The notes: generated by a model from the sequence alone, not told the origin. A DNA stretch of 64,000 bases from CAKZQX01 sp034436755 (GCA_034436755.1 DAOTVB010000174.1:10538-74537), one strand, 5' to 3'; positions 27,393 to 39,141 are shown, counted from the first letter of the stretch. Numbers and translations are program-made.

Positions 27393-27824
27393 TCACTCCC
27401 CTGATTCCGACGGGGAAGCTACGCCCCAGGCGGCAACCAGCCCCAACATCTCCTCAATCGTGCGGGCAAGCTGCTGCCCTTCACCACAGATACCCCAGAT
27501 CATATTGTTCATCGTGCGCATATCGTCGGTGAGGCCAACGCAGGGTTTCCCCTGCGCATACATATACCCCAGCTCGGCGCTGGTCCCCGAGTCATGGTCC
27601 GCGCCGGTCAGCAGCGCCACACACCCATCGCAGGCATCCAGCGCGGCCAGGTCAGCGCGGAAGAGCCGGGACTGGTCGGCGGGCGTACGGCTATCCAGCA
27701 GCCCCGCATCCCGCTGGGGCAGAAAGGTGCGATACCCGGCGGCTTCCAATGCAGCCGCAATGCGTTCCAGGTACCAGCGTTCATGCGTATTGAACAACGG
27801 CCCCGCAATGTAGATGAAGGTCAT
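27393..27824 (-). CDS. Nucleoside 2-deoxyribosyltransferase family protein
   Basis: 143-aa cytoplasmic enzyme of the nucleoside 2-deoxyribosyltransferase/TIR-like fold. The family swaps bases on 2'-deoxyribonucleosides or hydrolyses the N-glycosidic bond, usually in salvage. IYIAGPLF at the N-terminus, the DLAALDACDGCVALLTG strand and DSGTSAELGYMYAQGKP carry the expected substrate-binding residues and the catalytic Glu (of SAELG). ATG at 27824 starts exactly at the first beta strand; ten extra upstream residues in frame are not family-like. It is followed by the DUF2809 gene in an operon. Some relatives act in NAD or nucleotide-based defence, but nothing here shows that. Confidence 0.85.
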   Translation of the reverse strand: MTFIYIAGPLFNTHERWYLERIAAALEAAGYRTFLPQRDAGLLDSRTPADQSRLFRADLAALDACDGCVALLTGADHDSGTSAELGYMYAQGKPCVGLTDDMRTMNNMIWGICGEGQQLARTIEEMLGLVAAWGVASPSESGE

Positions 27825-28022
27825 GATCTTGCTCAGTCTAGCGGATGACACCACATGCTATTCTAATAGCACTAATATCTTTATTCCTGATGCCTTCGTT
27901 CATGCGTACTAATCTACTGGAGATTATACCTGATTTTGACGCATCCTATGTACAGAGCGCTATCTGCGGCAAGAGTAGCAGCAGTAGCCAGTAGCCTGCT
28001 CCATGCATTGGCCGCTCAGACG

Positions 28023-28805
28023 CTATCCTGACGGTGACCATGCCGCAACCTGCTCACCCACCCAGCGCGCTTCGGCCTGTGTCAGGCGCGGTGGCGGCAC
28101 CGGCCGGGTGTAATCGATCTCCTCATCATAGCGGCCCTCGGCGTAAACTTCCGTAAACAGCGCCTGCAGATCCAGCAGATAGTCGGGGAAAGTGCCGGTC
28201 AGGGGCACGCGGATCACCGGCAATGGACGGTAGATATCGAAAAACCAGACTTCAAAGGGCGCACCAATCTGTGCGCGGTGCAGCAGCGCATAGTAGTGGC
28301 CCTCGCCCGTCAGCACCTTTGGGCGCTCACCGCCACGCAGCAGATCAATCTCAACCCAGTGAGTATCGGACGCAAAGGCATTGGTCCGTTTGCGCAGGAA
28401 CGCCTCGCGCATACTGCTACCGGGAGCTTTGTTTGTAGGGGAGAGCAGTTCAATTGTTGTGACTACCTGACGACTCTGTCGGTCAATAATCTTGAGGGAG
28501 CGCTCGTGAATTTCAAGGGGATAGTCGGGCGCGATCAACGTGGCGGGGGTAGCTTCACGGGCAGCACCGGGGCTGGTGGAAACATCCTGACGCTGCACAA
28601 TGTAGGTATCGGGGACAATTGTCTGCTGCACCGCCGCGTGCGCATCAACAATATAAACCTGGAGATCGGTGCGCACCAGGAAATGCGGTGCCAGCATCTG
28701 CGAGAGCTGGCGGTTCATGGCGCTGATACAGCGGCTATGTACATCCGCCCACAACGCGGGATCTTCGAGAAACGGGTCCATCCCGGGAAAGGGTGAACGG
28801 CCCAC
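28023..28805 (-). CDS. DUF4058 family protein
   Basis: 260-aa protein with the family's characteristic start, PFPGMDPFLEDPALWADVH, followed by YVEIDLLRGG-like and ELLSPTNKAPGS segments that recall PD-(D/E)XK nuclease folds (E in VVTTIELLSP, and VEIDLL). Function is not established; the family is common in Chloroflexota, Cyanobacteria and Planctomycetes. The start is GTG at 28805 with AGGAGG 6 nt upstream. It stands alone between two non-coding gaps. Confidence 0.88.
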   Translation of the reverse strand: MGRSPFPGMDPFLEDPALWADVHSRCISAMNRQLSQMLAPHFLVRTDLQVYIVDAHAAVQQTIVPDTYIVQRQDVSTSPGAAREATPATLIAPDYPLEIHERSLKIIDRQSRQVVTTIELLSPTNKAPGSSMREAFLRKRTNAFASDTHWVEIDLLRGGERPKVLTGEGHYYALLHRAQIGAPFEVWFFDIYRPLPVIRVPLTGTFPDYLLDLQALFTEVYAEGRYDEEIDYTRPVPPPRLTQAEARWVGEQVAAWSPSG

Positions 28806-29037
28806 AGGTTCCTCCTGCGGTCAGCGATAGACTGACCAGGCTTACTTTTGCATAGTGCCCCTGGAAGCGGTATAGCATTCTGATCATGGTACCACTGGTA
28901 GCACTCGAGCGTCAATCAATGGCTCTGTTTTATGTTAAGTTAAATATGAGGCTCCCGTTGCGGGCACGGACGGCGCGAGTGTACTACCCGCCCGTCCGTC
29001 GCCCAATGTGATAGTAGTCAAAATGGTACAATCGCTA
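28806..29037. other. Intergenic region upstream of the conflict operon
   Basis: No gene. It contains a GC-rich hairpin-like stretch around 28955-29005 (GGGCACGGACGGCGCG .. CGCCCGTCCGTCGCCC), possibly a terminator or a repeat for the region before the operon promoter at 29038. Confidence 0.35.
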
Positions 29038-29046
29038 TGCTATAAT
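29038..29046 (+). promoter_or_regulatory. Extended -10 promoter of the STAND operon
   Basis: TGCTATAAT fits TGnTATAAT. The predicted start near 29053 leaves a 160-nt leader in which ATAGCACC (about 29119) can pair with GGTGCTAT (about 29173), a possible regulatory hairpin. Confidence 0.5.
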
Positions 29047-29216
29047 CAAGTTGCGCAGACGTTCAATATTACAGAGAAAGAACAGACAAACATAGGAAAA
29101 AGAACAAATCAGTGGTCCGATAGCACCGCACCTGATGCACATTATTCCGGGTTCCCGTGCTGAAACCGGCAATGGTGCTATGACAATAAACAGAACATAG
29201 AAGAAAGGAATTCGCA

Positions 29217-30140
29217 ATGGATACGCTAACCTTCGCCGTCATCCTTGTTGGTGCCCTGGTAGTTGTTGGCATGCTCTTCGTCTTTCGTCACCGGATCAAA
29301 GCCACCGTCAACCGGGAGGGCTTCTCAATCAGTGGCACAAACCCCGAAAAACCAACTGATGGTGCCCGTATCAGCGGGTCGGAAAGCCGTAGCGGGGGCG
29401 CGCAAGCTACTGATACTACCGGTGCCGGCGCATCAATTGATACCACCCGGATCGAGCGAGATCTGGTAGCATCTAGTTCTCCCGCACCGACCGCAGCCAC
29501 CCCACCCGGAGCACAAATCCCGGACGTGAGCAACGCAACGGTGGAGGGATCTACAGCAGGCAACAATACGCTGGCTACCAGCGGCCCGGGTGCGGTCGGC
29601 GTGGGTGGCGATGCGAACGCACCGATTACCACCGGCAGCGGCAACCGCGTGACCAGTACCGGCGACATCCGCGACAACCGCGGCCAGGTCGCAGTCGGCT
29701 CGAACATTGCGCAGGCTGACGACAAGAGCAGCGCCCACGTCGATAGCTCACGGTCAGTCTTTGACCAGCGCGGGCAGCGTGTTGGTGGTAGTCAGTACAA
29801 TTCCGCGCGTGATATGAACATCGGTCGGGAGCAACAGGAGCCACGCCGCCAGTTGAGTGACCGCCGGTTGGTACAGGCGGTGCAGACTGCTCTGGAGCAG
29901 CATGATCTGGATGAACTGCTATTCAACCTGGGCAGCCATACCAACCTCGCGGTTGACACCAATACGCTGGGCACGGATGCAGCGACGCAGGCCCGTAATC
30001 TGGTAACGCTGTGTCGTTCAAAAAACCAGCGGGCCGCGCTGGTGGCCGGTCTGCGTGATTTTGAGGATGGCTTACTCGGTACCTCCGCGGAAGAAGAAGA
30101 TGCGTGGCTGGCATGGGCGCAGGAACGAGACAATCAGTAA
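29217..30140 (+). CDS. Membrane-anchored adaptor with repeated beta-arch motifs and an EAD-like C-terminal domain
   Basis: 307-aa protein, first gene of the conflict operon. Residues 2-22 (FAVILVGALVVVGMLFVF) are one membrane helix with a short outer N-terminus. A Ser/Thr/Gly-rich linker follows, with glycine motifs GPGAVGVGGDANAP and RGQVAVGSNIAQ, then FDQRGQRVGGSQYNSARD near residue 180. The last motif also opens the NB-ARC protein two genes on. The C-terminal 90 residues (RRLVQAVQTALEQHDLDELL .. LVTLCRSKNQRAALVAGL) look all-helical and resemble effector-associated/death-like adaptor domains. I infer an adaptor or effector that tethers the system to the membrane. RBS AAAGGA precedes ATG at 29217. 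The specific EAD family is uncertain. Confidence 0.7.
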   Translation: MDTLTFAVILVGALVVVGMLFVFRHRIKATVNREGFSISGTNPEKPTDGARISGSESRSGGAQATDTTGAGASIDTTRIERDLVASSSPAPTAATPPGAQIPDVSNATVEGSTAGNNTLATSGPGAVGVGGDANAPITTGSGNRVTSTGDIRDNRGQVAVGSNIAQADDKSSAHVDSSRSVFDQRGQRVGGSQYNSARDMNIGREQQEPRRQLSDRRLVQAVQTALEQHDLDELLFNLGSHTNLAVDTNTLGTDAATQARNLVTLCRSKNQRAALVAGLRDFEDGLLGTSAEEEDAWLAWAQERDNQ

Positions 30141-30152
30141 GCCGAGGCAATC

Positions 30153-30494
30153 ATGACCGATCAGCACGGCAACCCGAAGCAATCGACGTTTGACCAGCGG
30201 TGGCAGCGGGTTGGCACGCACTGCTGTTCATTACCGGCTCCAGCGGCAGTGGCAAGTCCTCGTTTGTGCAGGCGGGTCTGATTCCGGCCCTGGAGCAGCA
30301 CTATCAGCGGCGACACCAGACCGTGCGCCATGCGGTGTTCCGTCCTTTCGTGGAAATCCCGCGCCTGCCGCATCGCCAATCGCAACCTCACCGCGGCGGA
30401 GTGGCGGCGCTACCTCGGCGACCGCCCTTATGAGCAGACCTGTCCCGACCTGCCACCGCACCCCAGTGCGGTCGAGGCGGGAGCTATCGAATGA
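30153..30494 (+). pseudogene. Fossil of an nSTAND-WD40 gene (internal deletion plus frameshifts)
   Basis: Three pieces of one ancestral gene lie in order but in different frames. (1) MTDQHGNPKQSTFDQRWQRV, the start with the shared FDQ motif. (2) LLFITGSSGSGKSSFVQAGL, a Walker A of the nSTAND1 type. (3) ANRNLTAAEWRRYLGDRPYE, then QTCPDLPPHP, the standard C-terminal end of nSTAND-WD40 proteins. The P-loop follows the motif almost directly and the WD40 propeller is absent, so more than 2 kb was probably deleted. It lies 13 bp after the adaptor gene and 12 bp before the NB-ARC gene, so this operon once held a second ATPase. Confidence 0.8.
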
Positions 30495-30506
30495 GCGGAG
30501 AAACCA

Positions 30507-31658
30507 ATGACAGACCAACCTCACAACCAGGAACGTTCCACATTTGACCAGTCCGGTCAAACCGTACAGGGCAATCAGTACAACGCCGCAGGTGATATTA
30601 CGATTAACAACCTGCCGCCGCCGCCATCCCCAGGCAGCGCGCCACTACGGCCCTCGCTCGTGATTGGGCGTGACAACGACCTGCGCCTGCTCAAGCAGCG
30701 GGTCGGCATCGGCGAGGATGCTCCTGCCGCGATGAATGTACTCACCGCAATGCGCGGCTGGCCGGGTGTCGGCAAAACGACTCTGGCGGCTACACTGGCA
30801 CACGACCCGGATATCCGCGAACGGTTTCCTGATGGTGTGCTGTGGGCCTCGCTTGGCCAGCAGCCGAGCCTGTTCGGTGAATTGGCCGCGTGGGGACGGG
30901 CGCTGGGTGTGCCTGACCTGAACCAGGCCCGCACGATTGATGAAGCTTCATCGTTGCTGCGCGGGCTGCTGCATGATAAACGCAAGCTATTGATTGTAGA
31001 TGATGCCTGGCAGTCGGAGCATATTGTGCCATTCAACATTGGCGGCAGCGGCTGTGCCCTGCTCGTCACCACACGCCTGCCGGAGGTGGCCCGCGCGATT
31101 GCCCCCACGCCCAACGATGTGTACATCCTGGGCGTACTCAGCGAGGCTGATGCGCTGGAACTGCTGCGCACACTGGCCCCGACCGTTGTCGCTGAGAACG
31201 AAGAGACAAGCCGGGAACTCGTCAACGACCTGGAAGGGCTGCCGCTGGCGCTTCAGGTGGCGGGGCGACTGCTGCATACCGAGGCCGGCTATGGTTTTGG
31301 CGTGACTGATTTGCTGCGTGATATTCGGGAGGGAGCCGCGCTGATTGCAGCCGATGCCCCAGCGGATCGCGCCGATGTCGCTAATGAAACAACCCCATCG
31401 GTGGCCGCGCTGCTGGCCTTGAGCACGAACCGGCTGAATGAGGAGACGCTTGAGCGCTTCGCCTATCTGGGCGCGTTTGCCCCAAAACCGGCAACATTTG
31501 ATGCTGAGGCGATGAAATCAGTCTGGCTGGCTGATGATCCAAAGCCGACGATCCGCACACTGGTTGATCGTGGCCTGCTGGAGCCGTCAAGCCAGAATCG
31601 CTTCTGGATGCACGCGATCCTGGTGAAGCACGCGCAGTCGTTTTTGACGGAGGAGTGA
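30507..31658 (+). CDS. NB-ARC STAND ATPase lacking its sensor domain
   Basis: 383-aa ATPase of the AP-ATPase/NB-ARC group, the switch module of NLR-like receptors. Residues 11-34 hold STFDQSGQTVQGNQYNAAGD, the motif shared with the adaptor. Walker A is at 87-92 (GWPGVGKTTLA), Walker B at about 160-166 (KLLIVDDAW), sensor-1-like Arg in LLVTTRLPEVA, the GLPLAL motif in DLEGLPLALQVAG, and a winged-helix segment near the end (RLNEETLERFAYLGAFAP .. FWMHAILVKHAQSF). It stops exactly where TPR or WD40 repeats normally begin, and the next gene starts 5 bp later with that missing module. Inferred: ATP-driven oligomerising switch that pairs with the TPR proteins. Cytoplasmic. Confidence 0.88.
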   Translation: MTDQPHNQERSTFDQSGQTVQGNQYNAAGDITINNLPPPPSPGSAPLRPSLVIGRDNDLRLLKQRVGIGEDAPAAMNVLTAMRGWPGVGKTTLAATLAHDPDIRERFPDGVLWASLGQQPSLFGELAAWGRALGVPDLNQARTIDEASSLLRGLLHDKRKLLIVDDAWQSEHIVPFNIGGSGCALLVTTRLPEVARAIAPTPNDVYILGVLSEADALELLRTLAPTVVAENEETSRELVNDLEGLPLALQVAGRLLHTEAGYGFGVTDLLRDIREGAALIAADAPADRADVANETTPSVAALLALSTNRLNEETLERFAYLGAFAPKPATFDAEAMKSVWLADDPKPTIRTLVDRGLLEPSSQNRFWMHAILVKHAQSFLTEE

Positions 31659-31663
31659 GCGAG

Positions 31664-33400
31664 ATGGCGTCTATGCCAGGAGCAAAGCTGCGGCTTGCGA
31701 TGCACTATTTATCTCACTTACAGGACGCTGAACGCGTGTATCGTGCGGGACAGGATATTCTTCAAAGCTTTTATCAGGGTGACTGGGGACAAATAAGTCC
31801 CCTCTATGAATGGATGGCAGCACACCGCAACACTCGCTCGGCATTTCTTGAACTTTGCAGTGATTATCCTGCGCATACCCCGAATATACTAAATGCACTC
31901 CAAACTCCAGACGAACGGATTCAGTGGCTTGAGATTGCGCATGAGGCTGCGCACCACCTTGGAAGATTTGACGAGCGGGTGGCGCATTTGGGTAATCTGG
32001 CATTGACGAGCCGGAATGCCGGGCGACCGAAGCAAGACATTTTGCTGTTTGAGAACCTGTATGAAATCATCAAGGGACAAAATGATATCGAAGAAGCCAA
32101 TGTACTCTGCCTTCTTGGAGAATGTTACCGCGTAGTTGGACGGTACACGGAAGCACTTGATGTCCTCACACGTGCCCTTTCGGTTTCGCGAGGACAGCCC
32201 TATCAACTCAAAGCATTAACCTATCACAACCTTGGTGTCACATTTTTGAATATTGGTGACATCCAGCGCTGCATTGAGCATCACACCATAGAGAAGCATA
32301 TTGCTGAGGAGTCACGCGATCAGGCAGGCATTGCCAGAGCCAACTTGTCACTCGGAATTGCCTATGCCGAACGTTTAGAAATCCAGGCAGCATTGGCATG
32401 CTATGACCAGGCATTGCGTGGAACAGAAGATAAAGCATTGGAAAACAGCACAGAATCAGCATTGGCCTATCTCTATCGTGTGAACCAGCACGTTTCCGGT
32501 GTCGAACTTGTTCGTGGTGTATTTACGGAAAAATGGCAGGAGTTCACACGTATTCCCTTTTTCGGTAATCAAGGTGTTGCCCAGGCAATGATTGGGAAAT
32601 ATGAAAATGCGCTCATCTCATTCGCGGAAGCGCAGCGCATTGCCCATAATGCTGGACATAAACGCTTTGAAGCCGTCTGGCTTTATAATACCGGAACGGT
32701 ATACCATGCGCTTGGACAGTACGACCACGCACGCGCGTGTTACGAGGAGAGTTTCCATATTGCCCAGGAAATTAATGCGCCGCGAGCGGTGGCGTTTGCT
32801 CAAGCAGGTCTTGGCAGAACATATCTGGCACTGGCATATCTTGACCCGATCAATCACAACATTCGACTTGACGAATTACGCGCAGCCGTTCATTTCGCCA
32901 CAAAAATTAATAATCCCAGGGATCATCAGGATTGGAGCATAACCCTTGCCGAGGCGTATATGCACGCTGGCCAGTTAACTGAGGCCCAACGGGTCATCGA
33001 TGGTATTCTCCACTACGACATTGCTCGCAATCAACATCGAACGTTTGTCGTGCAAGGATTAATCTGGTTGCTCGGTGGTGCAGAACCAGATGATGTGCGT
33101 ACTATCCTTGAGTCAAGCCTCCGTGTCGCAGATGGACTCTCCAAGAAAACGCCAGAACTGGTCACCGTTCACTACACCCGTGGTTTAGTCTTTGCCGGCC
33201 TTGCTATGCTGTCTAAGGGTAACTCACGGGCAATGTACACTTCACAGTCTCAGGCCGCCTATACATATGCGCGTCACATATCCGATGCACCGGGTGTTAT
33301 CAATGATGCCCGGCAATTGCTCGATGCACTCCAACCATTAGACGCGGATAACGCGCGCGCTCCTATACGTGCAGTGTTACACGTACAGAGGAACCATTAG
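31664..33400 (+). CDS. Stand-alone TPR protein 1 of the split STAND system
   Basis: 578-aa helical-repeat protein. ATG at 31664 is chosen because GGAGG lies about 10 nt upstream; a GTG at 31655 is too close to it. Residues 4-60 (AKLRLAMHYLSHLQDAERVY .. PLYEWMAAHR) form the short N-terminal module also found in the next two genes. In one-piece NB-ARC-TPR receptors this module sits after the winged helix. About ten TPR-like units follow (ALTYHNLGVTFLNIGDIQRC, AVWLYNTGTVYHALGQYDHA). No catalytic motif. DNA is visibly AT-richer than the flanking aconitase and cyclase genes, suggesting transfer. Likely a ligand-sensing partner of the NB-ARC ATPase. It is the most diverged of the three. Confidence 0.75.
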   Translation: MASMPGAKLRLAMHYLSHLQDAERVYRAGQDILQSFYQGDWGQISPLYEWMAAHRNTRSAFLELCSDYPAHTPNILNALQTPDERIQWLEIAHEAAHHLGRFDERVAHLGNLALTSRNAGRPKQDILLFENLYEIIKGQNDIEEANVLCLLGECYRVVGRYTEALDVLTRALSVSRGQPYQLKALTYHNLGVTFLNIGDIQRCIEHHTIEKHIAEESRDQAGIARANLSLGIAYAERLEIQAALACYDQALRGTEDKALENSTESALAYLYRVNQHVSGVELVRGVFTEKWQEFTRIPFFGNQGVAQAMIGKYENALISFAEAQRIAHNAGHKRFEAVWLYNTGTVYHALGQYDHARACYEESFHIAQEINAPRAVAFAQAGLGRTYLALAYLDPINHNIRLDELRAAVHFATKINNPRDHQDWSITLAEAYMHAGQLTEAQRVIDGILHYDIARNQHRTFVVQGLIWLLGGAEPDDVRTILESSLRVADGLSKKTPELVTVHYTRGLVFAGLAMLSKGNSRAMYTSQSQAAYTYARHISDAPGVINDARQLLDALQPLDADNARAPIRAVLHVQRNH

Positions 33401-33404
33401 AGCA

Positions 33405-34646
33405 ATGACAATGCCCACTTACCACACTGCCAGACTCCGCCACGCTCGTCACTTTGCGGATGCCGCTGATCATGCAGAGCAATTATTCCGCAATGGCAAT
33501 CAAACTGATGGACTGGCCCGGTTTGATCAGGATCGTGGGCAGATTGACGCCGCGTGGCACTGGCTTGTCCAACAGCCACCCACGCCCGCAACAGACGACC
33601 TGTTGCTAGACTATGCCAATGCCACCGCGTCACTTGGCGAACTGCGCTACCGTACCCGCGAGGAGCGTATTCCCCAGTTAGAAGTGCAGATTGCGGCAGC
33701 ACAACGGCAGGGACGACTGTATGCAGAAGGGGCAGCGCTGGGAAATCTCGCGCTGGCCTATGCGTATCTGGGCGAGTATGAGCGGGCTATCGCCGTCTAC
33801 ACCCAGCGCATTACGCTCGCACAGGCTACTGGCGATCGACGGGGTGAAGGTGCAGCGCTCGGTAATTTAGGGAATGCATACAAAGACCAGGGTAATTATC
33901 AGCAAGCTCTGACATACCACCAGCAAGCCCTGCATATCACCCGCGAACTGGGAAACCGGCGCGGTGAAGGAGCGCAACTGGGGAACATTGCCAACATCTA
34001 CATCTCTTTGGGCGACTATAATCAGGCGATTGCTTATCTGGAACAGCATGTTGCATTGGCACGAGAAGTTGGCGATCACCAGGGAGAAGCAATTGCTCTC
34101 GGCAACCTGTGCTTTGCATACCGCAGTTGCCGCGATTATCAACAGGCCATTACGTATGGGCTGCAGGCGCTCGATGCCACACGTCTCATCGGAGACCGCC
34201 GCACCGAAGGGAATACACTAATCAATCTCGGCAGCGCCTACAGCGCCCTGGGTGACTATCAACAAGCAGTATCGTGCTTCGAGCAGCAGACTGCAATCGC
34301 CTCTGAACTTGGCGACCAGCGCGGGGCAAGCGCGGCATTCGGCAACCTCGGGATTATTTACAAACGACTGGGCGCTATTGCTCAGGCGATTGCGAACTAC
34401 GAACAGGCCCTGGCGATAGACCAGGCCATTGGCGATCATCTGAGCCAGGCCCTCGATAGCTGGAACCTGGGACTGTTGTACGAACAGCAGGGCGATCCGG
34501 CACGCGCCATCGCGTTGATGCAGATCTGTGTGGATTTTGAACGCAAAGCTGGTCACGCTGATGCGGAAAAGGATGCCCAGCGCGTGGAATGGCTCCGGCA
34601 ACGTCTTGAAACAGAGAATGAGCACATATCGAAGCAGGGTCGTTAA
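33405..34646 (+). CDS. Stand-alone TPR protein 2 of the split STAND system
   Basis: 413-aa protein, ATG at 33405 four bp after the previous stop. The N-terminal module TARLRHARHFADAADHAEQL .. FDQDRGQIDAAWHWL is clearly related to that of the next gene. Eight or so regular TPRs follow, each with GEGAALGNLGNAYxxxGxYxQA and a D-R-R-G-E linker. Such NPHP3-like TPRs are common sensor arrays in bacterial NLR-like proteins. Repeats 2-6 are near-identical in layout, suggesting expansion by duplication. Predicted to act in the cytoplasm with the NB-ARC protein. Confidence 0.8.
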   Translation: MTMPTYHTARLRHARHFADAADHAEQLFRNGNQTDGLARFDQDRGQIDAAWHWLVQQPPTPATDDLLLDYANATASLGELRYRTREERIPQLEVQIAAAQRQGRLYAEGAALGNLALAYAYLGEYERAIAVYTQRITLAQATGDRRGEGAALGNLGNAYKDQGNYQQALTYHQQALHITRELGNRRGEGAQLGNIANIYISLGDYNQAIAYLEQHVALAREVGDHQGEAIALGNLCFAYRSCRDYQQAITYGLQALDATRLIGDRRTEGNTLINLGSAYSALGDYQQAVSCFEQQTAIASELGDQRGASAAFGNLGIIYKRLGAIAQAIANYEQALAIDQAIGDHLSQALDSWNLGLLYEQQGDPARAIALMQICVDFERKAGHADAEKDAQRVEWLRQRLETENEHISKQGR

Positions 34647-34676
34647 GTAGATAACACACTCCTGGAGGAATGTACT

Positions 34677-36023
34677 GTGCCTTCCCAGTATGAAGCCCGA
34701 CTGCGCCACGCCCAGCACTACATGCAAATTGCCGATCGGTCCAGTTCGTTGTACAACGAAGGTGGCGAACAGGTCATGGCAGGTTTGAACCTCTTTGATC
34801 AGGAACGTACGCAGATTGATTGTGGATGGGATTGGGCGCGTCAGCAAGCCAGTACAGGTGACGATATGATTGATCACCTGCTGGTAGAATACGCCGATAT
34901 CACGGTGTATATTGGCGAACTACGCTATCATGCACGCCTTGAACGCATCCCGCAACTTGAAGCGCAACTGGCAGCAGCACGGCGATTGGGGTATACCAGT
35001 ATAGAAGGCAATGCGTTGGGAAACCTGGGACTGGCCTATGCCAGGATCGGCAATATACACCAGGCTGTTACCTGCCACGAACAGCGGTTAGCTATTGCGC
35101 GCCAACTTGGTGATCAGCGCGGCGAAGGCAATGCTCTTGGGAATCTAGGACTGGCCTACTATGCTCTTGGCAAAACTCAGGAGGCGATTGATCACTATAA
35201 CCAGGCTCTGTCTATCGCACAGCAGACAGATGATCCGCGGAGCGCAGCAATTGCTTTCGGCAATTTGGGACTGGCTTACACTGCCATGGGTCAAGTCAGG
35301 CAGGGCATTGCTTACCAAAAACAGGCTTTGAGGATTGTACGTGAGTTGGGTCATCGTACTATGGAAGGTTCAACTGTTGGGAATATCGGTTTAGCGTATC
35401 AACGGATTGGTGACCCGGCGCGGGCAGTACCTTATCACGAGCAACATTTAACTATTGCCCGGGAACTTGGGGATCAACGTGGTGAAGGGCTCGCTCTGGG
35501 TAATCTTGGTAATGCCTATGCCAGTTTAGGTGAGACACAGCGCGCGCTTGAGGCATATGCCCAACAACTGGTTATCATGCAAAACAGTGGCAATCGTAGC
35601 GGGGAAAGCATTGCGTTAAATAATATGGGATTAGCATATCATCAACTGAATAATCTTTCACAGGCGATTACTTGCCATGAACAGGCTCTGCTCATTAATC
35701 GTGATATTGGCAATCGCCGGGCGGAAGGAAAAAACCTGAATAACCTTGCGAATGTCTATGCAGAATTGGGAGAAACCGAAAAAGCCATCACATATTATGA
35801 GCAACGCCTGGCTGTAGCTCAGGAAATTGGCGACCAGAGCGGCGCAATGATCACCCGGTGGAATCTTGGAGACGAACTGGTGAAACAGGGACATCTGGAA
35901 CAAGGCATCACATTTATGCAATCCTATGTGGCGTATCTTCGGGAGATGGGATATCGCCACACCGACCAGTATGCTGCATATGTTGAAGACCTACAGCAGC
36001 AATTGCAAACAGGCAGGCCGTAA
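34677..36023 (+). CDS. Stand-alone TPR protein 3 of the split STAND system
   Basis: 448-aa protein starting at GTG 34677 with GGAGGAAT upstream. It has the same N-terminal module as protein 2 (EARLRHAQHYMQIADRSSSL .. FDQERTQIDCGWDWA), then nine TPR units (GLAYxxxGxxxxAIxxxEQxL). It probably arose from the preceding gene by tandem duplication and then diverged. Last gene of the operon; the aconitase promoter follows at 36085. Role inferred from position: an alternative sensor for the same ATPase. Confidence 0.8.
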   Translation: MPSQYEARLRHAQHYMQIADRSSSLYNEGGEQVMAGLNLFDQERTQIDCGWDWARQQASTGDDMIDHLLVEYADITVYIGELRYHARLERIPQLEAQLAAARRLGYTSIEGNALGNLGLAYARIGNIHQAVTCHEQRLAIARQLGDQRGEGNALGNLGLAYYALGKTQEAIDHYNQALSIAQQTDDPRSAAIAFGNLGLAYTAMGQVRQGIAYQKQALRIVRELGHRTMEGSTVGNIGLAYQRIGDPARAVPYHEQHLTIARELGDQRGEGLALGNLGNAYASLGETQRALEAYAQQLVIMQNSGNRSGESIALNNMGLAYHQLNNLSQAITCHEQALLINRDIGNRRAEGKNLNNLANVYAELGETEKAITYYEQRLAVAQEIGDQSGAMITRWNLGDELVKQGHLEQGITFMQSYVAYLREMGYRHTDQYAAYVEDLQQQLQTGRP

Positions 36024-36084
36024 CTGCCATCACAATGATGCACGGTTCTTAAGACTCCCCCCTGCCATCCCCACTACCCGAACG

Positions 36085-36093
36085 TGTTATAAT
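36085..36093 (+). promoter_or_regulatory. Extended -10 promoter of the aconitase gene
   Basis: TGTTATAAT matches TGnTATAAT with no clear -35. The 178-nt leader contains a tight hairpin CCTGAC-AAC-GTCAGG near 36136-36150. Confidence 0.5.
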
Positions 36094-36277
36094 CATTCTT
36101 ACATTTAGGCATACTTCAATTGAGGTCGATTCGGCCTGACAACGTCAGGGGGTGTGGCGATTTTGTTGGCAGCAGGCTGTATTGTTGCCGCTCCTGCCTA
36201 CCCACGCTGCATGTACATCGGGGACGGACTACACCCTGTCAGGCTGGGGCCGGGCAATGGAGTTGAAGGAGGACGCT

Positions 36278-39082
<2,805 letters not shown>

Positions 39083-39085
39083 TTC

Positions 39086-39141
39086 CGTAGTCTGTAGTCC
39101 GTAGCCCGTAATCCGTAATCCGTAATTCGTAGTTCGCAGTT
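39086..39141. repeat. Heptamer tandem repeat (CGTARTC x8)
   Basis: Eight consecutive 7-bp units starting 4 bp after the aconitase stop: CGTAGTC, TGTAGTC, CGTAGCC, CGTAATC twice, CGTAATT, CGTAGTT, CGCAGTT. Same 7-bp period as the arrays at 59442-59640. Confidence 0.85.
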
